Origin: an uncultured bacterium
GTDB lineage: Bacteria > Pseudomonadota > Alphaproteobacteria > Sphingomonadales > Sphingomonadaceae
DNA length: 64,000 nt
Direction: 5' to 3'
NCBI GenBank assembly: GCA_942636505.2
Contig: CALOGB020000056.1
Location: 1 to 64,000 of the forward strand
The translations under genes and the position numbers were made by a program. The notes under the pieces are model-generated. The model did not search any database and was not told the DNA's origin. It saw only the letters and a program-made list of their open reading frames with translations. Each line of letters opens with the position of its first letter. Position 1 is the stretch's first letter. This document shows positions 52,590 through 60,041 of this stretch, one piece after another.

Positions 52590-52963
52590 TGGCCAAGCCA
52601 CAAACGATCGATGGCTATGAAGCCGCAGTAACCGAAGGCTGCGAACGCGTGTTGGTAACACTCCTACGCGGTCTCGGGCCATGGAAGGATTCAGTCTATC
52701 TGGTTGGTGGCCTGACGCCCCGATATCTAATCGCGGCACGGCCTCCAGAGGTGCCACGCCACGCCGGCACAGGCGATGTCGACGTTGTCGTCGACATGGG
52801 GCTCCTCACCGACATGGAGGCCTACGCAACGCTCGAGGAAAATGACCTACGACGCATTCGAAACAGCCTGCACCAAGGCCGTCGCCCGGTTGCTGCTCGG
52901 CAACCGCAAGCTGAAGGCCGGCGTCGTGCTCACCGGCGGCGGGCGGCTCGACCTGGAAGGTAA
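52589..52963 (+). pseudogene. Truncated AbiEii-like nucleotidyltransferase gene
   Basis: The first ~85 residues match the AbiEii-type toxin: SVYLVGGLTPRYLIAARPPE and then the active-site block TGDVDVVVDMGLLTD (the two Asp bind metal and NTP), ending MEAYATLEEN. The family continues as NLKRMGFER, but here sequence changes at about 52841 and the frame runs off into basic, non-homologous residues before its stop. A deletion or recombination has removed the rest of the toxin and placed the gene at 52842 after it. The antitoxin is therefore orphaned. Confidence 0.78.
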
Positions 52964-53336
52964 GATCAAGCTCGGCCAGAAGGCACGAGAAAGGGAGACA
53001 GATGTGCTCCACCTTGAATATGGCCCAGGCGAGGATGGTAGGCACGCGCTCACCGGCATGATCGTCTTTCTGGTGCGCGAAAACATCTGCCACATCCAGA
53101 CCGATTGCCGGCTGTTCCTGTCGAAGGCAGCGACCCGCGGCCTTGTCCTGCCGCAATCCGGCGCCCGTGGACACTTCCGTCTGGCCCCCGGCAAGATCCT
53201 CCACATCGACGGCAAGCCCGCTGGCGGCGTCACCGATGGCATTGTGCGCGCCGATGCCTGGCTCGCACACCAGCTGACGCTCGAGAGCGACGCCGTCGAT
53301 GACGGTCGATACGAGGTCTGGTCGCAGGCGGCGTAA
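52842..53336 (+). CDS. 164-residue hypothetical protein after the AbiEii break
   Basis: ATG 52842 follows GAGGAA and opens a 164-residue frame, out of frame with the toxin fragment. The product (MTYDAFETACTKAVARLLLG...) has protein-like composition: VVLTGGGRLDLEGKIKLG, HALTGMIVFLVRENICHIQTDC, and a hydrophilic tail. I cannot name the family. It may be a carried gene from the recombination event or the surviving part of another system. Confidence 0.55.
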   Translation: MTYDAFETACTKAVARLLLGNRKLKAGVVLTGGGRLDLEGKIKLGQKARERETDVLHLEYGPGEDGRHALTGMIVFLVRENICHIQTDCRLFLSKAATRGLVLPQSGARGHFRLAPGKILHIDGKPAGGVTDGIVRADAWLAHQLTLESDAVDDGRYEVWSQAA

Positions 53337-53381
53337 CAGTGACAGCGACACCGGCAATGGAACCGAGAGGGTCGACAAAAA

Positions 53382-54331
53382 TCACTCGGCGGGCGTCAGC
53401 GACCTGTGGCTTTGATCATCAGATACCGCCCTGACGTTGCGGGCTAGCCAAAGTCCCGGGACTAGTTCTGCGTAATAGTCCTTCTGCTGGCGCGTAGCGC
53501 CCAATGTCAGGATCATCAGCGAGAATGGGGTATGCTGGCCCCTGCCTTGCGTATCGAGAAAGCGGACGCGCCCCCGCAGCAGATAGATGTCTGCGTCCGC
53601 GCTCAGCGTATCGTGAAACCAAGCAGAGTCGGTCCGGACCGGCACTAGGCAGACAACTGTTTCGACCTTGCCGGCACACCATTGATCATGGGCGCGTCGC
53701 AGCCATCGAAGGAGTTGCGAGTATGGTGGATTAACGAATGCGACCCTGCCCGACCATTCCTCGACCAACCCGTCGCCGCCTTCGCTCAGCAGGATTCGGT
53801 GGCGGGCGACAACCGGGCTGAGCAAATGGCCACACGGATCGAGATCGATCTCACCAAACGCAGCATAGATGCCCGCCATGAAGTCGGGCGGCGTGAAGCG
53901 GCTGTCGCGATCGTCTTTGTCGCCTTGTCCCCAATAGGCTCGTTCGGGGGCACGGCGACGGGCGGTCGGGGCAATTACGGCCAGCAAACGCAGGAGGCTG
54001 GCCACCGATCCGCCGCCCCGCTCCAAGCCGGCGATTGTCGTCGATGACAAACCTGTCTTGGCGGCTGTCTCTCTCAATGACATCGACCGCTTCAGCCGTT
54101 GCGCGCGCAACTGCTCGGGCAACGTCTTGCCCGCCGCAAGACCGGTCAGGCGAAACTCCAGTGCCGCCATGGCAGCGATCAGGGTCGGGACCGATCCGAT
54201 GCCTTTCTCCAGCCTCTTGATGGTCTGGGCGTCAACGCCGATCCGATTTGCTAGGGTTCGCTGCGACCAGCCGGACGTCCGTCGCGAACTACGTAGTTCG
54301 TGTATCAGAATCTGAGCCTGTTTGGGTTCAT
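53382..54331 (-). pseudogene. Phage-type N6-adenine methyltransferase with two HTH domains and a frameshift near its start
   Basis: The usable ORF starts at ATG 54170, inside an XRE helix-turn-helix. Upstream, in the same frame, there is no ATG/GTG/TTG but a further HTH (WSQRTLANRIGVDAQTIKRLEKG) is encoded to 54329. An out-of-frame ATG sits at 54331. One extra C in the CCC at 54324-54326 (C4) would restore MNPKQAQILIHELRSSR. The rest has a second HTH and a Dam-like domain: RFTPPDFMAGIYAAFGEIDLDP, VAFVNPPYSQLLRWLR and LMILTLGAT. NPPYS is the N6-adenine methylase motif. The protein may be partly active from 54170 but lacks HTH1. Confidence 0.8.
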
Positions 54332-54334
54332 ATT

Positions 54335-54490
54335 ATGATCGATTATCTGATGCAGTGTCCCATCGGCAAGACCGTTGCCGTTTATCGTGCCTGTGCATTC
54401 ACTGATCACCCGGACATCGAATACAGACAGCCCACAGTCCGGGAAGTGGTTAAAATAGCTGACATGTATCTAAGTAAAACGGGTGAATAG
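54335..54490 (+). CDS. Possible 51-residue protein
   Basis: ATG 54335 opens a frame encoding MIDYLMQCPIGKTVAVYR, then FTDHPDIEYRQPTVREVVK, with an acidic helical tail. It is directly divergent from the methyltransferase, leaving no intergenic space, which weakens the call. No family is recognised. Confidence 0.35.
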   Translation: MIDYLMQCPIGKTVAVYRACAFTDHPDIEYRQPTVREVVKIADMYLSKTGE

Positions 54491-54521
54491 CGGTCTGTCA
54501 GGTCTCGGGCGGCAATCGGAA

Positions 54522-54540
54522 TAAACGGACGTTCGTTCAG
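54522..54540 (+). repeat. Island hairpin repeat, copy 4
   Basis: TAAACGGACGTTCGTTCAG, with one change from copy 1. It separates the methyltransferase cassette from the six-gene GHKL/DUF4007 operon. The left inverted arm is degenerate here. Confidence 0.7.
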
Positions 54541-54757
54541 GAGGGGAGGCGGTGGCTTGGAGGATCACTCCCTGAGAAAAACCGCACGACCTTCTCGTGG
54601 GGACCCAGAAAGGTGCACGAATATTCATTCGTAAATATGTATCTACTACGCGGCCTTGTCACAGTTGCCCAATCTCTACCGGGCAAGGCCCGCTGATGTA
54701 CGGTCTGTTTAAGATAGTGTTAGGTCGTCGTTCTGACATGAAAAGTAGCTCTCAATC

Positions 54758-56677
54758 TTAGGCGCTGCCGGCTACCTCCATCTCGACGACAATTCCGCAC
54801 CAGCCCTTTGCCGCGGTCATCTTCTCGGTCACGATGACGCCCCCAGCGACCTCTTGCTCTAGCGCGACACCTGTAGTCAGAGATTGCCGCAATCCATTCA
54901 AACCAGATCTACTGAGGATGGCCTTAATGCTAGTCTTTGCCTCGTCGCCAAGCGATTCTCGATCGAGCTTGCTCAATCGGGTCAACAGACTATCCGCTGC
55001 CTTGCGCGTGAGAACAGCACGGGTGGCGTCTGATCCACCACGGCTGGGGTAAATATCGCATTTGCAGAAATCCGCGTCGCCAATGTCGATTTTCTGGAGC
55101 TTGTCGTGCAACTTCACCATTAGCGTTACGGTACCTGCCATGCGAATCACAGGTGCGACGCCGAGGCCAATCCTTGCCAGATCCTGAAGCGCCCTGCGTT
55201 GTAGATCTTGGGCGTAGATTGGCCTTAACGTCCCAACAAATTCCAGCCCAGCAACCGTGTCACGTGTCTTTAGGTCCTTGAGCTGCCATTCAACGCTATA
55301 CTGCACGCCCTTGATGATAATGAATTCTGCGAGTGACGATTGGGGTGCATCATACGGTATCAACTGCCCTTTGACGGTCAATATTTGCTGGGCGGCCATT
55401 TTCCCGTTTTCTCGAACAACTAGGTCGCAGTCCGGCGTAAGCAATGCCCATAGCGTCGGAATACCCGTCTTGACGGGATCAATGTAAAGGTCGCCTAACC
55501 GCATCTCCTTGTTCGTTGCGGGTCGTGGATCGACTCGCGCCAAGTGGTAGAGTTCCGCAATTTTAGTCGTTCTGTCCTTGTCGTATGCGCCGTCGATTAG
55601 CTTGGCATGTTTGTCGAGCTGCTCACGAGTGGGGCGTTTGATGACATCAGCTGCGGCGACACCGATTGCGCCAAGAAGGCATTCGCCGAAGAACCATTCA
55701 AGGTAATCGAAGAGACTAAGTCCTTCTTGGTCTAGCCGAAAGCGGACGAGATAAGCGAACTCTTTGAGCGTTAGCTGCTCAATGTCGCTTTTCATCGCGA
55801 GTCTGCCTTTTTCTACACTATCAAGCCAAAACTTGAGCGCGTCGTGTAGCTTTCCTCCGAAGGGATGCGACTGAATGATGTCCAGCAGCACATCTGCCGA
55901 AGGGTCCGAAACCTCAATGTTCGCCGGCTTCTGCGGTGCCTCGTCAGCCGCCTTCGCGAGTTTGACGACCTCCGACTTCATAATAAAACCAAAGCGGCTC
56001 GCGAAGACCTTGCCCTCGTCACCCGATATACCACGACGGTAGTCTTCGGCCTGGGCGCGTACATTCTTGGATGACATCAGGATCACCGAAGGGTGCTGTT
56101 TTGCCGCCGTAGATGGCTTCAGCAACTCTTCGAGACGCCGGATCGATGCGGATTTTGCTCGCGTGCCTTGTTCCTCCGTCGGCTCCGAGTCCGAGGTTAT
56201 CTCGCCATCTAGGTAGAAGTCCGCGAAGATCAGGTCCGGCAAGGGAGCCTCCTCATCATCTTGAGGCGTATTGCGGCCCACGAGCCACAATTTCACGTCC
56301 TTACAGCGACCAAGCATTTCCAGCAGTGGATCTACGTCCTGTAGATTGTTGCTCAGCCTGGTTGAAAATACGCCGTTGGGATCAAATCGCGAATTCCGCG
56401 TCAGAAGGTACTGGCGATGCAGGGTCGAGACGACAGTTGTCAGCTCGTCTTCGACATATTCGCCATTGTTCATTTGAGAAAGGGCGGATAGCAGCGAGTC
56501 TTCATCGATGCCCAGCTCGACAGCCAAGCTCTTTCCATCGGCACTCTCGAGAAACTCATAAAGCGGACCATAATCGCCCTCATCAAGGGCTGGAACGTCG
56601 AAGGCGTCGTCTAACAGCAAAATGTTCTTAATGCCGCTCGCCTTGATGGCGGTGATAATGCGCGTGTCCGGGATCAT
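54758..56677 (-). CDS. Receiver-like protein with long insertion, partner of a dual-GHKL kinase
   Basis: The 639-residue protein starts with a receiver-type core. LLLDD (D23, D24) corresponds to the acidic pair, LPDLIFADFYLDG with D153 to the phosphoacceptor strand, VILMSSKN (S202) to the T/S switch and FIMKSE (K234) to the invariant Lys. Between D24 and D153 lies a ~110-residue insertion, very unlike ordinary receivers. The remaining 400 residues are of unknown fold and include LLTPDCDLVVREN. The gene overlaps the kinase gene by four bases (ATGA), so it should be the kinase's cognate output protein. Confidence 0.72.
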   Translation of the reverse strand: MIPDTRIITAIKASGIKNILLLDDAFDVPALDEGDYGPLYEFLESADGKSLAVELGIDEDSLLSALSQMNNGEYVEDELTTVVSTLHRQYLLTRNSRFDPNGVFSTRLSNNLQDVDPLLEMLGRCKDVKLWLVGRNTPQDDEEAPLPDLIFADFYLDGEITSDSEPTEEQGTRAKSASIRRLEELLKPSTAAKQHPSVILMSSKNVRAQAEDYRRGISGDEGKVFASRFGFIMKSEVVKLAKAADEAPQKPANIEVSDPSADVLLDIIQSHPFGGKLHDALKFWLDSVEKGRLAMKSDIEQLTLKEFAYLVRFRLDQEGLSLFDYLEWFFGECLLGAIGVAAADVIKRPTREQLDKHAKLIDGAYDKDRTTKIAELYHLARVDPRPATNKEMRLGDLYIDPVKTGIPTLWALLTPDCDLVVRENGKMAAQQILTVKGQLIPYDAPQSSLAEFIIIKGVQYSVEWQLKDLKTRDTVAGLEFVGTLRPIYAQDLQRRALQDLARIGLGVAPVIRMAGTVTLMVKLHDKLQKIDIGDADFCKCDIYPSRGGSDATRAVLTRKAADSLLTRLSKLDRESLGDEAKTSIKAILSRSGLNGLRQSLTTGVALEQEVAGGVIVTEKMTAAKGWCGIVVEMEVAGSA

Positions 56678-59052
56678 TTGTCGGTGCCCATATCGAGGAC
56701 GAACATACTGAGCCGTTCCTTGCGGTGGCGGCCGACTTCTTTGTCGAGGTAGAGGGTCCAGCCGTGATAGTCCGCGAGTTCGCGAGATATGTAGAGGCCC
56801 AGACCCCTGCCTTGGCCCGGCGGCTTCGAACTAATGAAGGGTTGAAATATTGTCTCGGAGCGCTCTGGATCAACACCGGGACCGTTGTCCTCCACAGTTA
56901 CCGCTTTCAGGTCTGAATCTACCTCGATCCACAGTTCGGGCTTAAAGCCCGTCTGGTATTCATATTGCATCTTTAACCAGTAGACAGCGTTGGCGACAAG
57001 ATTCTCGATTATCTGGACGACCATGCCACGAACGGCCTTGATCATGAGCGGGCGTTCCGGGTCGAAATGGACTTTAATCATATGCCGCCCGAATTGTTCG
57101 TCATGCCCTGCGAGTACTAAGGCAATAACTTCATTTATATTGAAGGTGGATTTTGACTGTCGCTTCTCGCCCGTCATTTCGTCAAAGGCAGAGACGCGCT
57201 TCTGGAGCGTCACTAGCTGATCCTCAAGCGAACGCATCGCGGCTTGCTTGTCCTGCGCGGCGGCAGACGCCAGAACGCGAAGCGTATGCCTAACTGCTCG
57301 ATCAAGCTCGTGAAAGATAAATTCAGTCATTAGTCCAACGCCGGCCAAATGAAGGAACTTTTCTCGGTCGCTTTCAGAGCGAGCAACCGACTGGTCCAAC
57401 GTGGCGACGATTGTTGAGCACTGATCCATCAGATCACGAGCCTTGAGGCCCACCTCGCGAGCTAACGGAAGCTGGTCACCAGACAGATTACTCTGCAGAT
57501 TTTTTAACGCGTCGCCAAGTTCGTCATGCGTGCGGCGAAACTGCTGAGCATTGGCGATCTCTTCGCGTTTGGTTGTCTTTTCCAGCGCATCGGCAGAGTT
57601 AATCAATTGACGCATGTCGATGTGAACCGCCACCATGAGCATCTTGCGCAAGGCGGCTTCCGCGTCTGATTCAATCAGGCCTTGCCGATTAGTCTGCTCG
57701 CTAAGCGCCAAATGTGACGAATGAATCAAAACCTGGCCGATTACTTGGCCTCTGTTAAGCTTGAAGCCGGATTCACCGAACGCGTTGCGATCTAGCGCCA
57801 ACCAGTCATCGCCGGGCTCACCATAAGGCAGAACTCGGTATCCGTGACGAAAGAGCATGGGGCCACCGGCCCACTCGGTGATTAGATTTCTGGTAGCCTG
57901 CTGCTTTTCTGTCAGGCCTTCGATCGCGTCGACGACGAGGCGGTTGTACCAATATATATCTGCTTCGAAAGGTCCGAGATCGATCAGCGCTTGAGGACGG
58001 ATCCGAATATTTTCGAACGCTGCATGGCCCTTCTTGCCACGTTTTTTTGAGTCGCGCTGAGCCATGGAATAGATTTCCGCGCCACGATATGTCGCGGAAA
58101 GCGTCTTGTCGCGCATCCGGTATTGCGTCGAAACCCTAAGAACTGGCTCGTTTTGCTCATTCTCGTTCATCTCGAACGAGAACCGGATCGTGCACACCGC
58201 ATGCGCCGCGTCTAACAGTTTCTGCGGGACGGAAGGCACCAAGACGCGGCTGCCATTGTATCTTGCGATCAGCTTCTCCTGCGCGAGACCGGTAAACGGA
58301 TTTATCATTCTCGCAACGCGCCCACGGATCACATCGTCGAAGCGGCCAGGCGTCCAGTCAGCATTGAGCATCGACACCTGCACTACGGTTCCATGGTCGC
58401 TTGGCTTCGCCTTTTCTGGTCCTGCAACCGGATAGATATTGATTTCTTCGATCGGGACCTCGCGCTCATGCGAGAACAGACCCCAATTTATCCGAAGTCG
58501 ACCGGTAAACGGCTGTTCAGCAGTCTCGGAGGTAACCAGCAAACGGTCGCCTAGGCGCATTGTGGATAGGCGACCCACCCCCTTGTCGCCCAAATACCGG
58601 GCACCCTCCATATTTTCAGCGCGGCGCGAGCGCGTTCCAATAGTAAGGAAGACCTTGTCTAGGTCCTCCAGCGACATGCCGCCGCCACGATCAGTGACCT
58701 TTATCCAATTGTAACGCGCATAACTGGCCATGAGCGCCGCCCTGAAACGGTTCGCGTCACCTTGGTATCTCTCGAGGCGAGCCATGAACTCCACAACTGC
58801 AGCACGCGGAGCGCTATCAATTAGGCCATCGCGTACGATTTCAAGCACGTGCTCGGGTGCAGCGCCTTCGTCCAATTCCTCTAGCGCTAGCGCGTAACTA
58901 CTATGTCGTATTACAATTTGCGCTTCGATCTCGATCTTTAGAGATCCAGCATCGACAGAATTCTTTATTAGCTCATAAATTGCAACTTCATCTGAACTGA
59001 TCAGCTCTTTGCCAAGCTCTAGGACTGTCCGAGCGGCAAACTTAAACGCCAT
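56674..59052 (-). CDS. Sensor-kinase-like protein with two GHKL ATPase domains
   Basis: The 792-residue protein has an N-terminal Hsp90/MutL/MORC-type ATPase. Its motifs are AIYELIKNSVDAG (N box), VTDRGGGMSLEDLDKVFLTIG (DxGGG) and GDKGVGRLSTMRLG. After a long middle region comes a histidine-kinase core with H-box-like FIFHELDRAVRHTL, N box IENLVANAVYW, VEDNGPGVDPE and FQPFISSKPPGQGRGLGLYIS. Two complete ATPase modules in one protein are unusual. There is no transmembrane segment. Three bases separate it from the 61-residue gene upstream, and it overlaps the receiver-like gene. Confidence 0.85.
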   Translation of the reverse strand: MAFKFAARTVLELGKELISSDEVAIYELIKNSVDAGSLKIEIEAQIVIRHSSYALALEELDEGAAPEHVLEIVRDGLIDSAPRAAVVEFMARLERYQGDANRFRAALMASYARYNWIKVTDRGGGMSLEDLDKVFLTIGTRSRRAENMEGARYLGDKGVGRLSTMRLGDRLLVTSETAEQPFTGRLRINWGLFSHEREVPIEEINIYPVAGPEKAKPSDHGTVVQVSMLNADWTPGRFDDVIRGRVARMINPFTGLAQEKLIARYNGSRVLVPSVPQKLLDAAHAVCTIRFSFEMNENEQNEPVLRVSTQYRMRDKTLSATYRGAEIYSMAQRDSKKRGKKGHAAFENIRIRPQALIDLGPFEADIYWYNRLVVDAIEGLTEKQQATRNLITEWAGGPMLFRHGYRVLPYGEPGDDWLALDRNAFGESGFKLNRGQVIGQVLIHSSHLALSEQTNRQGLIESDAEAALRKMLMVAVHIDMRQLINSADALEKTTKREEIANAQQFRRTHDELGDALKNLQSNLSGDQLPLAREVGLKARDLMDQCSTIVATLDQSVARSESDREKFLHLAGVGLMTEFIFHELDRAVRHTLRVLASAAAQDKQAAMRSLEDQLVTLQKRVSAFDEMTGEKRQSKSTFNINEVIALVLAGHDEQFGRHMIKVHFDPERPLMIKAVRGMVVQIIENLVANAVYWLKMQYEYQTGFKPELWIEVDSDLKAVTVEDNGPGVDPERSETIFQPFISSKPPGQGRGLGLYISRELADYHGWTLYLDKEVGRHRKERLSMFVLDMGTDK

Positions 59053-59055
59053 TGA

Positions 59056-59241
59056 TTATTGTCCAATCAGTCGAGACTTGCCTAAGAGCAAGATGCCGCA
59101 GTCCTTAGTATCGACCCCGCCGCGATAATGCAGTCCTTGATGCGCCGCGTAAACCCCAATGAACGGGTTCATCATCTCCATACCGCATTTAGCAATGCAA
59201 TCGCGTCGATAGGCTCCTCCGGTGTGGGCCCGTCCGATCAT
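59056..59241 (-). CDS. 61-residue protein in the DUF4007/GHKL operon
   Basis: ATG 59241 overlaps the stop of the PAPS-reductase-like gene (ATGA), and its stop is three bases before the kinase start. The product (MIGRAHTGGAYRRDCIAKC...) has cysteines near residues 15, 19 and 48 and a phrase HYRGGVDTKDCGILLLG. The tight coupling on both sides supports translation. It may bind metal or act as an adaptor; no family is recognised. Confidence 0.6.
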   Translation of the reverse strand: MIGRAHTGGAYRRDCIAKCGMEMMNPFIGVYAAHQGLHYRGGVDTKDCGILLLGKSRLIGQ

Positions 59242-60041
59242 AACGAGCAGATCAGGCAGCCCTCAGGCTCGACGTCCTCAACCTCGGCGCCGGCGATCAC
59301 TGCGGAAAGTGGCAGGTTTTCCCGTCGAGCTACGCGGTTCGCATTGGATTTCTCCCAGTTGCGCTCGATCGCCTCCATGCGCTCCGGACGCTCCAATTCT
59401 GCGAGCGACTCCCTGCTGCACCACGTGAAGCTTTCGCTGACGAGCGCGCTCCGCTCCTCATACCACTTGGCCTTCTCGAACAGGTCGGGATGCTTGCGCT
59501 TAAGCCGAACCCATTCGATCTTTTGCTGGTAGAAGCAGAAGTAGCAGCCTGACCGCGAGCGGCCCCATTCCATGTAGGGCGGGAGGCCAAGGCCGCTGTC
59601 CTCAAGGATTCGCATGATATCCGCGCGGACTAGCCCGTCCTCCTGAAACGGATAGACGGCTGTGATGTTTGGCTTGGTGCTGATATAGCCGGTTCGATTC
59701 TCGTCGGCGCGCAGGCCGACGTAGTTTATCGTCGGATCGTCGCCGATATAGTTCTCGAATGGCTTCAGCTTCAACATCTTCGTGCACCACCGCCGGTGGT
59801 TCGAAGGCAGCATGTCACCGTAGACCGCAAGCCAGTGTTCGAACGTGTCCTCCGGGGTCGTCCGCGTGACGGGCTGCCCCAGGATGCTTTCCAGTCTTGC
59901 CATATAGTCGTAGGTCTCGGGCAACTCCTTGCCCGTGTCGTGGAAGATATATTCCATGTCGCTGACGCGGTCGCGGAGATAGACGGCGAGCGCCGCGCTG
60001 TCCTTGCCGCCGGACAAGCTGAGGATGTGACGAGTCTTCAA
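59238..60041 (-). CDS. PAPS-reductase-family (DndC/BrxP-like) protein
   Basis: The gene starts at TTG 60041, overlapping the ATPase stop as TTGA. The 267-residue protein has the PP-loop SGGKDS (10-15) of ATP pyrophosphatase/PAPS-reductase enzymes. Cysteines C86 (RWCTKM), C166/C169 (GCYFCF) and C262/C265 (GCLICSL) are candidates for an iron-sulfur site like that of DndC. Such proteins activate a substrate by adenylation or transfer sulfur; DndC functions in DNA phosphorothioation, and BrxP is the BREX type 4 member. The target here is unknown. Confidence 0.88.
   Translation of the reverse strand: MKTRHILSLSGGKDSAALAVYLRDRVSDMEYIFHDTGKELPETYDYMARLESILGQPVTRTTPEDTFEHWLAVYGDMLPSNHRRWCTKMLKLKPFENYIGDDPTINYVGLRADENRTGYISTKPNITAVYPFQEDGLVRADIMRILEDSGLGLPPYMEWGRSRSGCYFCFYQQKIEWVRLKRKHPDLFEKAKWYEERSALVSESFTWCSRESLAELERPERMEAIERNWEKSNANRVARRENLPLSAVIAGAEVEDVEPEGCLICSL

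Noticed and set aside
54758..59052. Detocs-type two-component defence system
   Set aside because: Detocs uses three proteins, and its output protein has a nucleosidase-type effector domain. The receiver-like protein here has a long unassigned tail and a split receiver, and the operon adds four other genes.
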